DNA from: Clostridia bacterium
GTDB taxonomy: Bacteria > Bacillota > Clostridia > Oscillospirales > Acutalibacteraceae
Length of the DNA: 64,000 bases
Direction of reading: 5' to 3'
NCBI GenBank assembly: GCA_017435385.1
Contig: JAFSFB010000023.1
Span: forward strand, 1-64,000
The position numbers and the translations under genes were made by a program. The notes beneath the pieces were generated by a model. It was not told the DNA's origin and made no database searches. It was given only the letters and a program-made list of their open reading frames with translations. Below are positions 42,423 to 51,718 of this stretch, piece after piece (the first letter of the stretch is position 1; every line of letters starts with the position of its first letter).

Positions 42423-43151
42423 ATGACGAAGGAAATGTATGAAAAACTGACTTTGCCCCGCCATATCGGAATTATCATGGACGGTAACGGCAGATGGGCG
42501 AAGCAGAGGGGTCTTGAAAGAAGCGAAGGTCACAAGGCAGGTGCAAACACCTTCCGCCGTATCTGTGATTACGGTGCAGAGCTCGGAATCGAGTGCATGA
42601 CCTTTTATGCTTTTTCGACCGAAAACTGGAAAAGACCTGTCAAAGAGGTCGAAGCGATCATGAATCTGTTCAGGGATTATCTGAACGAGGCTCATGACAG
42701 GGAGGACGAAAACGAGTCGAAGGGACTGCGCATCCGTTATGTCGGAGAGCGTGAAGGTCTTCCCCAGGATATTATCTCGCTGATAAACACTCTTGAAGAG
42801 GGTTCGGCGGATAAAAAGACAACTGTTAATATTGCCGTTAATTACGGCGGAAGAAACGAAATTCTTCATTCCGTCAGAAAGATCGCCGCTCAGGTTGAGG
42901 CAGGCGAGCTGAAGGCGGAAGACATTGAACTGAAAAATATAGAGGATAATCTCTTCACGGCGGGGTTGCCCGACCCTGATCTGATAATCAGACCGAGCGG
43001 AGAATATCGTCTTTCAAATTTTCTTATATGGCAGGCGGCATATTCGGAATTCTGGTTTTCCGATATCCTCTGGCCCGACTTTACCGAGGATGACCTCGAT
43101 AATGCGATTATTGAATACTGCAAAAGAAACAGACGTTTCGGCGGAGTATAA
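42423..43151 (+). CDS. uppS: Isoprenyl transferase (undecaprenyl diphosphate synthase)
   Basis: 242 residues from ATG 42423 (AAGGTG 8 nt upstream). The longer in-frame TTG start at 42363 would run through the hairpin and adds non-family residues, so it is rejected. Condenses isopentenyl diphosphates onto farnesyl diphosphate to make the C55 lipid carrier for cell wall synthesis. Motifs: H-I-G-I-I-M-D-G-N-G-R-W-A with the catalytic Asp, G-H-K-A-G, Y-A-F-S-T-E-N-W-K-R-P and the C-terminal R-P-S-G-E-Y-R-L-S-N-F-L-I-W-Q. Isoprene precursors come from the MEP pathway, of which dxr and ispG are in the same cluster. Confidence 0.96.
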   Translation: MTKEMYEKLTLPRHIGIIMDGNGRWAKQRGLERSEGHKAGANTFRRICDYGAELGIECMTFYAFSTENWKRPVKEVEAIMNLFRDYLNEAHDREDENESKGLRIRYVGEREGLPQDIISLINTLEEGSADKKTTVNIAVNYGGRNEILHSVRKIAAQVEAGELKAEDIELKNIEDNLFTAGLPDPDLIIRPSGEYRLSNFLIWQAAYSEFWFSDILWPDFTEDDLDNAIIEYCKRNRRFGGV

Positions 43152-43192
43152 AATCACAGACCAGAAGGTCTGAGAAATCGAGTGTGAAAATC

Positions 43193-44059
43193 ATGAAACA
43201 AAGAATAATAACCGGAGTGCTGGCAGCGCTGTTTGCAATCTCTCTTCTTGTGGTCATAGGCTTTGGCTTTACGGAATATCTGAGCTTTGTTGCGGCGATA
43301 TTTTCTTCAATAGCCGCATATGAGGTCATGAGAGTATCAAAGTGCAAAAACAAGGTTCTGACTGTTGTTTCCTGCATAGCTTCGGCTTTCGTACCGTTTT
43401 ATATTGCGTTTGACCTTGCGTCGCTGATTCCCGTTTCAACGGGAGTTATCGTTGCCGTCTATGTTATTGCGATGCTTCTGATAATGCTCAAATGGTATGA
43501 TCAGACAAGGTTTGAGCATGTTGCACTCGCTCTTTTTGCGTCGCTTGCAATTCCGTCATCTATCATGACGATTTATAAAGTCGATGAGCTTTGCTCGGCA
43601 CATCCCGAGCTGTTTCAGCGTTCGCAGATAGTTTTCATGCTGCTTTGCGCCATGTATGCGGCATGGCTTTGCGACACATTTGCGTACTTTTTCGGAAGCA
43701 AGCTCGGCAAGCATAAGCTTTCTCCGAAAATCAGCCCGAAGAAGTCTGTTGAAGGTGCTGTCGGCGGAGTCGTCGGCACAACGGTGGTTTCTGTTATCAC
43801 CTATGTAATATGTGAGATATTCTTCTTTGAAAACGGAACGGTCAAGGTCTGGATGGTTATTCCCGCAGTTGTTTTCCTTTGCGTTATCGGCATGTGCGGC
43901 GACCTTTCGGCTTCTGTTATCAAAAGGAATTTCGGCGAAAAGGATTTCGGCAACCTCTTCCCCGGTCACGGCGGTGTGCTTGACAGAATCGACAGCTTCC
44001 TTTTCACCATGCCTTCTCTCTATGTTTTGCTTTCAATTGCAGTTGCGATTGTTGCGTAA
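43193..44059 (+). CDS. cdsA: Phosphatidate cytidylyltransferase
   Basis: 288 residues from ATG 43193; an in-frame GTG at 43184 would add three residues, and neither has a strong ribosome binding site (AGAAGG at about 43164). Multi-pass membrane enzyme converting phosphatidate and CTP to CDP-diacylglycerol for phospholipid synthesis. About seven or eight hydrophobic segments, and the family signature near the C-terminus, S-x-x-K-R-x-x-x-x-K-D-x-G-x-x-x-P-G-H-G-G-x-x-D-R-x-D-S, is complete. Follows uppS and precedes dxr by 11 nt, the standard order in Clostridia. Confidence 0.95.
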   Translation: MKQRIITGVLAALFAISLLVVIGFGFTEYLSFVAAIFSSIAAYEVMRVSKCKNKVLTVVSCIASAFVPFYIAFDLASLIPVSTGVIVAVYVIAMLLIMLKWYDQTRFEHVALALFASLAIPSSIMTIYKVDELCSAHPELFQRSQIVFMLLCAMYAAWLCDTFAYFFGSKLGKHKLSPKISPKKSVEGAVGGVVGTTVVSVITYVICEIFFFENGTVKVWMVIPAVVFLCVIGMCGDLSASVIKRNFGEKDFGNLFPGHGGVLDRIDSFLFTMPSLYVLLSIAVAIVA

Positions 44060-44070
44060 GGAATGATATT

Positions 44071-45216
44071 ATGATAAAATCTCTTGCTGTTTTAGGCTCA
44101 ACGGGCTCGATCGGCGTTCAGGCTCTGGAGGTTGCGAGGCTTCACGGACTTAAAATCGAAGCTCTGACTGCCGGCAGCCGCATTGATATTCTTGAAAATC
44201 AGATAAGAGAATTTTTGCCCGCCGTTGCCGCAGTTGCAGATGAAAAGGCGGCACGGGAGCTGAAGGTCAGAGTTGCGGATACCCCGACGAAGGTTCTCTC
44301 GGGCGAAAAGGGTGTATGTGAGTGTGCGGCATGCTCGGCGGAAAGCGTTCTTAACAGCATTGTCGGCATTGCAGGTCTTGCTCCCACTGTTTCGGCGATA
44401 GAAGCCGGCAGCGATATTGCGCTTGCGAACAAGGAAACCCTTGTCGCAGGCGGTAAATTCGTTATGGCTCTCGCAAAGGAAAAGGGAGTCAGCATCCTTC
44501 CCGTTGACAGCGAGCATTCGGCGATTTTTCAGTCGCTTCAGGGCTGTGCAGATAAAAAGCAGATCAAACGCCTGATTCTGACAGCTTCGGGAGGTCCCTT
44601 CTTCGGTAAGAAAAAAGAAGAGCTTGAAAATGTTACAATTGAGCAGGCACTCAACCATCCGAATTGGAGCATGGGTGCAAAAATAACCATCGATTCTGCT
44701 ACGATGATGAACAAGGGACTCGAGCTTATCGAAGCTGCATGGCTTTTCGGTATGCCTGCAAAGGATATCGATATCGTTGTTCACCGTCAGAGCATCGTTC
44801 ATTCACTCGTTGAATATTCGGATAATTCGGTTATCGCTCAGCTCGGAGTTCCCGATATGAGGATTCCGATTCAGTATGCGCTGACCTATCCCGACAGATT
44901 TGAAAGCCCCGTCAGACAGCTTGATTTAACCGAATTCGGCACTCTGACTTTTGAAAAACCCGATTACGAAACCTTTTCCTGCATAAACTTATGCAGAAGG
45001 GCTTTTGAAAAGGGCGGACTCTATCCTGCGGCGGTCAATGCCGCAAACGAAAAGGCAAACGAGCTTTTCCGTCAGGGAAAGATCGGTTTCCTTGATATTG
45101 CCCGTGCTGTTTCAAATGCACTTGAAACGGCACCGCAGAAGAACGATTACAGCCTCGGGGATGTTTTTGAAACCGACAGGCTTATCCGTTCGCAGACAGA
45201 AAGGTTGTTCTTATGA
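44071..45216 (+). CDS. dxr: 1-deoxy-D-xylulose-5-phosphate reductoisomerase
   Basis: 381 residues, normal length. Catalyses the NADPH-dependent conversion of DXP to MEP, the committed step of the non-mevalonate isoprenoid pathway. N-terminal nucleotide loop G-S-T-G-S-I-G; N-K-E-T-L-V-A-G-G; metal and substrate residues in P-V-D-S-E-H-S-A-I-F-Q; A-S-G-G-P-F; and N-H-P-N-W-S-M-G-x-K-I-T-I-D-S-A-T-M-M-N-K-G. Start ATG 44071 with AAGGAATG upstream. Its stop overlaps the rseP start by 4 nt (ATGA), so the two are translationally coupled. Confidence 0.97.
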   Translation: MIKSLAVLGSTGSIGVQALEVARLHGLKIEALTAGSRIDILENQIREFLPAVAAVADEKAARELKVRVADTPTKVLSGEKGVCECAACSAESVLNSIVGIAGLAPTVSAIEAGSDIALANKETLVAGGKFVMALAKEKGVSILPVDSEHSAIFQSLQGCADKKQIKRLILTASGGPFFGKKKEELENVTIEQALNHPNWSMGAKITIDSATMMNKGLELIEAAWLFGMPAKDIDIVVHRQSIVHSLVEYSDNSVIAQLGVPDMRIPIQYALTYPDRFESPVRQLDLTEFGTLTFEKPDYETFSCINLCRRAFEKGGLYPAAVNAANEKANELFRQGKIGFLDIARAVSNALETAPQKNDYSLGDVFETDRLIRSQTERLFL

Positions 45217-46298
45217 AAGCAATTCCGCTTCTGACCGCCTCGGCGGTCTGGGGAAAGGTATGGCCGATTCTTCTTGCCATCCTTTTCTTTGGCTTGATTA
45301 TTATGTTCCATGAGCTCGGACATTTTATTTTCGCAAAGCTGTTCAAGGTGCAGGTCAATGAATTTGCATTGGGTATGGGACCTGCGATTTTTAAAAAGAA
45401 AAAAGGAGAAACGCAGTATTCTGTCCGTCTTCTTCCGATCGGCGGCTATGTCAGCATGGAGGGTGAGGATGAGGACAGCGAAAACGAAAGAGCCTTCTGC
45501 AACATCAAGGCGTGGAAACGCTTCATAATTATTGCGGCAGGCGGCGTTGTCAATCTGATAATGGGTGTCATCGTTGTTGCGCTTATGCTCGCAACGAGCG
45601 GTAACCTTATCGGAACTCCTCAGATAAATTTTTTCCATGAGGATGCCGTAACGGCAACTCAGGGACTTCAGGAAAAGGATGTTATAAAGAAAATCAACGG
45701 CAAAACCGTTTTCAGCGAATATGACCTGAGCTTTCTTATGGCAAGGGACAAGGACGGAGTTATCGATTTCGTTGTTGAAAGAAACGGCGAAAAGGTTACC
45801 GTCAACGGCGTAAAATTCGACACCTTTGATAACAACGGAACGCTTACCATCGTCTATGATTTTGTCATTGTCGGAGTCAAGCCGAGCGTTCTGAGCGTTG
45901 CGAAAAATGCGGTGCTTGAATCCGTTTCAATAGCACGCATCGTCTGGGTGAGCCTTTTTGACCTTGTCACGGGGCAGTACGGTCTGAGTGACCTGAGCGG
46001 TCCTATCGGCACTGTTTCAATCATTGCGGATACGGCTCAGAATGCCGTTGCGCAAACGGATTATTCCTCACTTTATATGATGCTTGCTCTGATTGCGATC
46101 AACATCGGTCTTTTCAATCTGCTTCCGCTTCCCGCTCTTGACGGCGGAAGACTTTTCTTCCTCTTTATAGAGATGATTTTCAGAAAGCCCGTTCCGAGAA
46201 AATACGAAGGCTGGATCCATGCCGTCGGTCTCGGACTTCTCCTGCTGCTGATGGTTGTCATTTCCTTCAGCGATATTGTTAAACTTATCAAAGGATAG
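45213..46298 (+). CDS. rseP: RIP metalloprotease RseP (site-2 protease)
   Basis: 361 residues. Intramembrane zinc protease that cleaves membrane-bound regulatory proteins after a first cut. H-E-L-G-H in the first transmembrane segment supplies zinc ligands and the catalytic Glu. A PDZ domain follows (about residues 125-190; G-L-Q-E-K-D-V-I-K-K-I-N-G), and the L-P-A-L-D-G-G-R segment gives the third ligand Asp. Hydrophobic segments at both ends. Begins within the dxr stop (ATGA overlap) and is followed after 10 nt by ispG. Confidence 0.95.
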   Translation: MKAIPLLTASAVWGKVWPILLAILFFGLIIMFHELGHFIFAKLFKVQVNEFALGMGPAIFKKKKGETQYSVRLLPIGGYVSMEGEDEDSENERAFCNIKAWKRFIIIAAGGVVNLIMGVIVVALMLATSGNLIGTPQINFFHEDAVTATQGLQEKDVIKKINGKTVFSEYDLSFLMARDKDGVIDFVVERNGEKVTVNGVKFDTFDNNGTLTIVYDFVIVGVKPSVLSVAKNAVLESVSIARIVWVSLFDLVTGQYGLSDLSGPIGTVSIIADTAQNAVAQTDYSSLYMMLALIAINIGLFNLLPLPALDGGRLFFLFIEMIFRKPVPRKYEGWIHAVGLGLLLLLMVVISFSDIVKLIKG

Positions 46299-46308
46299 GT
46301 GAACAGAA

Positions 46309-47358
46309 TTGTCGATCCGTAACAGTAAAAAAATAAGAATAGGAAATATTTATATCGGCGGCGGCGAAAAAATCGCTGTTCAGTCGATGCTTAACCGTCC
46401 TGCTTCGGATATTGAGGGAAGCGTCAAACAGGCTGTTGAGCTTGAAAAGGCGGGCTGTGAAATAATCCGTGCCGCCGTGCCCGATATGGCGGCGGTGAAG
46501 CTTATCGAAAAGCTGAAGGAAAATCTCAGCGTTCCCGTTGTTGCGGACATTCATTTTGACTACAGACTTGCGCTTGCGAGCGTTGATGCAGGCGTTGATA
46601 AAATCAGGATCAATCCCGGCAACATCGGCAGCTTTGACAGAGTCAAGGCGGTTGCCGATGCATGCGCAAACAGGGGAGTGCCGATAAGAATCGGTGTCAA
46701 TGCAGGCTCGCTCGAAAAAGAGATTCTTGCGGAATACGGCTCGCCCTGCGCCGAGGCACTCGTTAAAAGTGCACTTAAACATGCCGAACTGCTTGAAAGA
46801 TGCGATTTCGGCAATACGGTCATTTCCATCAAATCCTCAACCGTTCCGACAATGGTTGAGGCATATGAGCTTATGGCTCAGAAATGCGATTATCCGCTCC
46901 ATCTCGGAGTTACCGAGGCGGGCACTCATAACATGGCTCTTATAAAGTCATCGATCGGCATCGGTTCGCTTCTTCTCAGAGGAATCGGTGATACGATCAG
47001 AGTTTCAATGACGGATGATCCCGTCAAGGAGGTCAAGGCGGCAAACGATATTCTTCAGGCTATCGGGCTGAAAACCGACTGCCCCGATATTGTAGCCTGC
47101 CCGACATGCGGCAGAACAAAAATTGATCTCATCGGTCTTGCGAACGAGGTTGAGGAGCGTTTGCGGGGCTGCAAAAAACATATCAAGGTTGCGGTCATGG
47201 GCTGTGCGGTCAACGGTCCGGGCGAAGCGAGAGAAGCCGATATCGGTATTGCCGGCGGCGACGGCTGCGCTCTTATTTTCAAAAAGGGAGTCACAATCTG
47301 CAAGGTTCCCGAAAACGAAGCTGTTGACAGACTCATGGCTGAAATCGAAAGCTTATAA
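46309..47358 (+). CDS. ispG: 4-hydroxy-3-methylbut-2-enyl diphosphate synthase
   Basis: 349 residues from a TTG start at 46309 with AGGTG about 8 nt upstream; no ATG lies nearby. Iron-sulfur enzyme of the MEP pathway converting MEcPP to HMBPP. N-terminal TIM-barrel part with V-Q-S-M-L-N-R-P and V-A-D-I-H-F-D, and the C-terminal [4Fe-4S] ligands C-P-T-C-G-R and C-A-V-N-G-P-G-E-A are intact. Same operon as dxr. A weak hairpin follows before polC. Confidence 0.96.
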   Translation: MSIRNSKKIRIGNIYIGGGEKIAVQSMLNRPASDIEGSVKQAVELEKAGCEIIRAAVPDMAAVKLIEKLKENLSVPVVADIHFDYRLALASVDAGVDKIRINPGNIGSFDRVKAVADACANRGVPIRIGVNAGSLEKEILAEYGSPCAEALVKSALKHAELLERCDFGNTVISIKSSTVPTMVEAYELMAQKCDYPLHLGVTEAGTHNMALIKSSIGIGSLLLRGIGDTIRVSMTDDPVKEVKAANDILQAIGLKTDCPDIVACPTCGRTKIDLIGLANEVEERLRGCKKHIKVAVMGCAVNGPGEAREADIGIAGGDGCALIFKKGVTICKVPENEAVDRLMAEIESL

Positions 47359-47373
47359 AAATATCGTATAATC

Positions 47374-47400
47374 GTAGCCGCCGCAAAGCGGTTACTTTTA
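47374..47400 (+). terminator. Weak terminator or attenuator between ispG and polC
   Basis: GTAGCCGC (47374-47381) pairs with GCGGTTAC (47388-47395) with one G-T pair, followed by TTTTA. The short stem and short T run suggest partial readthrough into polC. Confidence 0.5.
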
Positions 47401-47429
47401 TCTGACGGAGTAGTATACGGAGAAAAATA

Positions 47430-50400
47430 ATGCAAGGCAAAGGAATTTTACATTTTATAGGTGAATATATAAATGCAGGACTGCGTGAGGTTTTTTCGGG
47501 CGGTGAGGTAACCCATATCACCTTTGATGACGATACGATGCAGCTTTTCATAACGGCGAAATTTGACCGTTATTTTGATGATAAATATATTCTCATGGCG
47601 AGAAATGAGCTCAAAAACGCTCTCGGCATCAACAAGGTAAGCCTCAAAGGCACTTATCCCGCTTCGTCGCTCAGCGATGAATGCGCACCGTTGTTTCTCA
47701 GAGTTCTGAAAGAGAATATTGCGGCGGCAAACGGATATCTCGAAAACGCAAATGTCAGCGTTTCGGATTCGGAAGTGAAGATCGAGCTTCATGACGGAGC
47801 TTCAATTCTTGAGGAGGCGGGTGCCCCCGATTTTCTTGAAAGATATATCAGAGAGTGCTTCGGCACGAATGTCAAGGTTAAGATCAGCGGTCAGGCAAAT
47901 ATCAGCATCGATTCGCCCGAATATGTTAAAATGCAGGCGGAAAGCGTAAAGATCGAGATGCCGAAGCCTGAACCGAAAGAGGCGAAAAAGCCGAAGAGAG
48001 AATATGACGATCTTCCCATTTCGCTCACGAATGCAAAAATTATTTACGGCAATCAGATAAAGTCCAAGCCCGTGCCCCTGAGTGATATCACGATGGAAGA
48101 CGGCAACGTAACCGTATGGGGCAAAACCTTCGGGCTTGAGATCCGTGACACCAAAGACGGAAAGTTCAAGATAATCAAATTCAACATAACCGATAAGACG
48201 AACTCGTTCACCGTCAAAATATTTGAGCAGGCGGTCAATTGCGAGCAGCTTATCAAGCATATAACCAACGGAATTGCGCTCCTTATAAGAGGACATATTG
48301 AAGCCGACAAATATTCGGGCGGGGATGTTATCAAGGCGCATTCCATTGTTCTCATTGAGGAAATGCCCCTGCTTGACACCGCCGAAAACAAGCGTGTCGA
48401 GCTGCATATGCATACAAACATGTCAGCCATGGACGGTCTTTCGAGCGCAACCGCACTTATCGGCAGAGCTGCAAAGTGGGGACACAAGGCTGTTGCCGTA
48501 ACTGACCACGGCGTTGTTCAGGCGTTTCCCGAAGCAGCTGCTGCGGCAAAGAAAAACGGAATCAAGGTCATTTACGGCATGGAGGCATACTATGTCGATG
48601 ATTCCGTCAAGGCAGTCAACGGCGATTCGGACATGCCCCTGAGCGGAACATTTATTATTTTTGATACGGAAACAACGGGACTCAGAACGGGAACGGACCG
48701 TCTGACCGAGATCGGTGCCGTCAAAATAGTTGACGGTGCGGAGAAGGCAAGATTCCAGACCTTCGTAAACCCCGAAAGAGGCATTCCGCAGAAGATAGTT
48801 GAGCTGACGGGCATTGATGACCGCATGGTTGCAAATGCTCCCAAAGAGGGCGAAGCGATCAGAAAATTCTTTGAATTCTGCGGTGACGGAGTGCTTGTTG
48901 CCCATAACGCAACCTTCGACACGGATATTCTCAAAGCGGCATGCGAAAGAAATTCAATAGAATATAATTTCACTCACATAGACACTCTTATCCTTGCTCA
49001 GGGACTTGTGACGGGTGCGAAGAATTTCAAGCTTGACAGTCTGACGAGCTATTTCAAGCTCCCGAAATTCGACCACCACAGAGCTGATGAGGATGCGGGT
49101 GCGCTTGCGGGAATTTTCGGAAAGCTCATGGAGCTTATTAAAGAAAAGGGCATTGAAAAGGTCAGCGAAATCAATGACAAGATAAAGCCCGATCCCAGAA
49201 GACTCCCGACTCATCATATGATTCTGCTTGCGAAGAACAAGGTCGGTCTGAAGCATCTTTATCAGCTTATAACCAAATCAAACCTTGAATATTTCTACCG
49301 TCATCCGAGAGTCCCGAAGAGCGAGCTTCTGGCGCACAGAGAGGGGCTCATCGTCGGAAGCGCCTGCGAAGCGGGACAGCTCTATCAGGCGATTTATTCG
49401 GGAAAGCCCAAGGAGAGGCTTCTCGAAATGGCGGAGATTTGCGATTATCTCGAGATCCAGCCCAACGGAAACAATGCTTTCATGCTCAGAAACGGCATGG
49501 TTGATTCCGAGGAGGAGCTTTGCGAGATAAACAGAAGGATAATTCATCTTGCCGATGAAATCGGTAAACCCGTTGTTGCAACGGGCGACGTTCATTTTCT
49601 CGAAGAAAGCGACAAGGTTTTCAGAGAGATTCTCATGGCAGGTCAGGGCTTCAGCGATGCCGCCGAGCAGGCTCCGCTCTACCTGAGAACGACCGACGAT
49701 ATGCTCAACGAGTTTGCGTATCTCGGTGAGGATACGGCTTACGAGGTCGTTGTTGAAAACCCGAATAAGATTGCCGACCTGTGCGAAGAGATAAAGCCGA
49801 TTCCTGACGGAACATATCCGCCGAAGATCGAGGGCTCTGACGAAGAGCTCCGCCGCATCTGCTATGACAGAATGCAGGAATATTACGGAAATCCGCTTCC
49901 CGAATATATCAAAGAAAGACTCGATAAGGAGCTTGAATCCATTATCAAGAACGGATTTGCGGTTCTTTATATCATCGCTCAGAAGCTTGTCTGGAACTCG
50001 ATGGATAACGGTTATTATGTCGGCTCGAGAGGTTCGGTCGGCTCGTCCTTCGTTGCGTTTGCGGCAGGTATTTCCGAGGTCAATCCTCTTGTACCTCATT
50101 ATATCTGCGAAAAGTGCAAGCATATTGAATTTTTCTTTAAAGGTGAATACGGCTCGGGCTATGACATGCCGCCTAAGGTGTGCCCCGTCTGCGGAGAGGA
50201 TATGCACCGTGACGGTCATGACATTCCGTTTGAAACCTTCCTCGGCTTCTATGGCGACAAACAGCCCGATATCGACCTTAACTTCTCGGGCGAATATCAG
50301 TTCTACGCCCACAGATATACCGAAGAGCTTTTCGGCAAGAGCCATGTTTTCAAAGCGGGAACAATCGGTACTCTTGCTGACAAGACCGCATTCGGATTTG

Positions 50401-51707
50401 TTAAAAAATGGATGGAGGAAAAAGGACTCAATCTCTCTGCCGCTGAGCAGGAAAGACTTGTTCAGGGCTGTGTCGGTGTCAAGAGAACAACAGGTCAGCA
50501 TCCCGGAGGCATGGTCGTTGTTCCTGCCGATATGGATGCCGAGGATTTCACTCCCATCCAGCATCCTGCCGACGATGCGGAATCCATTCACAGAACGACT
50601 CATTTCGATTTCCATTCTCTTCATGATACGATCCTCAAGCTCGATAACCTCGGTCACGATGTTCCGACGCTCTATAAACATCTCGAGGATATGACGGGCA
50701 CGAATGTCATGAAAATTGATATCTGCGATCCCAAGCTCTATGAGCTTCTGACCTCTCCCGAGCCGCTCGGTCTGACTCCCGAGGATATCGACTGCGAAAC
50801 GGGAACGCTTTCTCTTCCCGAGCTCGGAACGCCGTTTGTCCGTCAGATGCTTATTGAGGCTCAGCCCAAGAACTTCTCGGATATGCTTCAGATTTCGGGA
50901 CTTTCCCACGGCACCGATGTTTGGATAGGCAACGCTCAGGAGCTTATCAAGAACGGAACCTGCACCATTTCCGAGGTTATCGGTACCCGTGACAATATCA
51001 TGGTCTACCTTATCAACAAGGGCGTTGAAAAGGGCATGGCGTTTAAAATCATGGAGATAGTCCGAAAGGGTAAGGCGACAGCCCTTCTGACAGATGAGCA
51101 TAAGCAGGCGATGATCGACAACGGAGTTCCCCAGTGGTATCTCGATTCGTGCATGAAGATCAAATATATGTTCCCCAAGGCTCATGCGGCGGCTTATGTA
51201 AGTGCTGCGATGCGTCTTGCGTGGTATAAGCTGTATAAGCCCGTTGAATATTACGCAACCTATATGACGGTGCGAGGTGAGGATATTGACACCGTAACCG
51301 TTCTTGCGGGCAGAAAAGCCGTTATGGCGAAAATGGATGAGCTTAAAAAGAAGATGGCTCTCAAGACCGCAACGGCAAAGGAAGAAGGCACATTCACCTC
51401 CCTTCAGGTCATCAACGAGATGATGGCAAGAGGAGTTGAGCTTCTTCCGATCGATATTTATAAATCAACGGCAAACCGCTATGTTGTTGAAGACGGAAAG
51501 ATCCGACTTCCTTTCTCGGCGATTGCGGGCTGCGGCGGCAGTGCGGCGCAGAGCCTTGAGGATGCCAAGAATGACGGCGGTGGAGAATTCCTTTCAATCG
51601 AGGATCTCCAGCTCCGTTCGGGCGTTTCAAAATCAATCATAACTGCTCTTGAGGAAGGCGGCGCACTCGATGCTCTGCCCAAGTCAACTCAGCTCAGTTT
51701 CTTTTGA
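47430..51707 (+). CDS. polC: DNA polymerase III alpha subunit, Gram-positive PolC type
   Basis: 1425 residues, typical of PolC. Replicative DNA polymerase with built-in 3'-5' exonuclease. Order: N-terminal domain, OB-fold region (about 200-310), PHP domain starting H-M-H-T-N-M-S-A-M-D-G (about 325), inserted DnaQ-type exonuclease (about 405-580; F-D-T-E-T-T-G-L, H-N-A-T-F-D-T-D), rest of PHP, a zinc-finger pair C-x-x-C and C-P-V-C (about 892-925), then palm with P-D-I-D-L-N-F-S-G-E-Y-Q (about 945), and C-terminal parts. The presence of PolC supports Firmicutes. Start ATG 47430 with GGAG upstream. The following gene begins 11 nt after its stop. Confidence 0.97.
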   Translation: MQGKGILHFIGEYINAGLREVFSGGEVTHITFDDDTMQLFITAKFDRYFDDKYILMARNELKNALGINKVSLKGTYPASSLSDECAPLFLRVLKENIAAANGYLENANVSVSDSEVKIELHDGASILEEAGAPDFLERYIRECFGTNVKVKISGQANISIDSPEYVKMQAESVKIEMPKPEPKEAKKPKREYDDLPISLTNAKIIYGNQIKSKPVPLSDITMEDGNVTVWGKTFGLEIRDTKDGKFKIIKFNITDKTNSFTVKIFEQAVNCEQLIKHITNGIALLIRGHIEADKYSGGDVIKAHSIVLIEEMPLLDTAENKRVELHMHTNMSAMDGLSSATALIGRAAKWGHKAVAVTDHGVVQAFPEAAAAAKKNGIKVIYGMEAYYVDDSVKAVNGDSDMPLSGTFIIFDTETTGLRTGTDRLTEIGAVKIVDGAEKARFQTFVNPERGIPQKIVELTGIDDRMVANAPKEGEAIRKFFEFCGDGVLVAHNATFDTDILKAACERNSIEYNFTHIDTLILAQGLVTGAKNFKLDSLTSYFKLPKFDHHRADEDAGALAGIFGKLMELIKEKGIEKVSEINDKIKPDPRRLPTHHMILLAKNKVGLKHLYQLITKSNLEYFYRHPRVPKSELLAHREGLIVGSACEAGQLYQAIYSGKPKERLLEMAEICDYLEIQPNGNNAFMLRNGMVDSEEELCEINRRIIHLADEIGKPVVATGDVHFLEESDKVFREILMAGQGFSDAAEQAPLYLRTTDDMLNEFAYLGEDTAYEVVVENPNKIADLCEEIKPIPDGTYPPKIEGSDEELRRICYDRMQEYYGNPLPEYIKERLDKELESIIKNGFAVLYIIAQKLVWNSMDNGYYVGSRGSVGSSFVAFAAGISEVNPLVPHYICEKCKHIEFFFKGEYGSGYDMPPKVCPVCGEDMHRDGHDIPFETFLGFYGDKQPDIDLNFSGEYQFYAHRYTEELFGKSHVFKAGTIGTLADKTAFGFVKKWMEEKGLNLSAAEQERLVQGCVGVKRTTGQHPGGMVVVPADMDAEDFTPIQHPADDAESIHRTTHFDFHSLHDTILKLDNLGHDVPTLYKHLEDMTGTNVMKIDICDPKLYELLTSPEPLGLTPEDIDCETGTLSLPELGTPFVRQMLIEAQPKNFSDMLQISGLSHGTDVWIGNAQELIKNGTCTISEVIGTRDNIMVYLINKGVEKGMAFKIMEIVRKGKATALLTDEHKQAMIDNGVPQWYLDSCMKIKYMFPKAHAAAYVSAAMRLAWYKLYKPVEYYATYMTVRGEDIDTVTVLAGRKAVMAKMDELKKKMALKTATAKEEGTFTSLQVINEMMARGVELLPIDIYKSTANRYVVEDGKIRLPFSAIAGCGGSAAQSLEDAKNDGGGEFLSIEDLQLRSGVSKSIITALEEGGALDALPKSTQLSFF

Positions 51708-51718
51708 TCGGAGAAAGT

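Noticed and set aside
47367..47372. TATAAT as a polC promoter -10
   Set aside because: No acceptable -35 box 16-18 bp upstream; polC is more likely read through from the upstream genes.
49278..51185. 635-codon open frame on the minus strand
   Set aside because: Fully antisense to the well-conserved polC coding sequence; the product has no family features and the frame arises from codon bias of polC.
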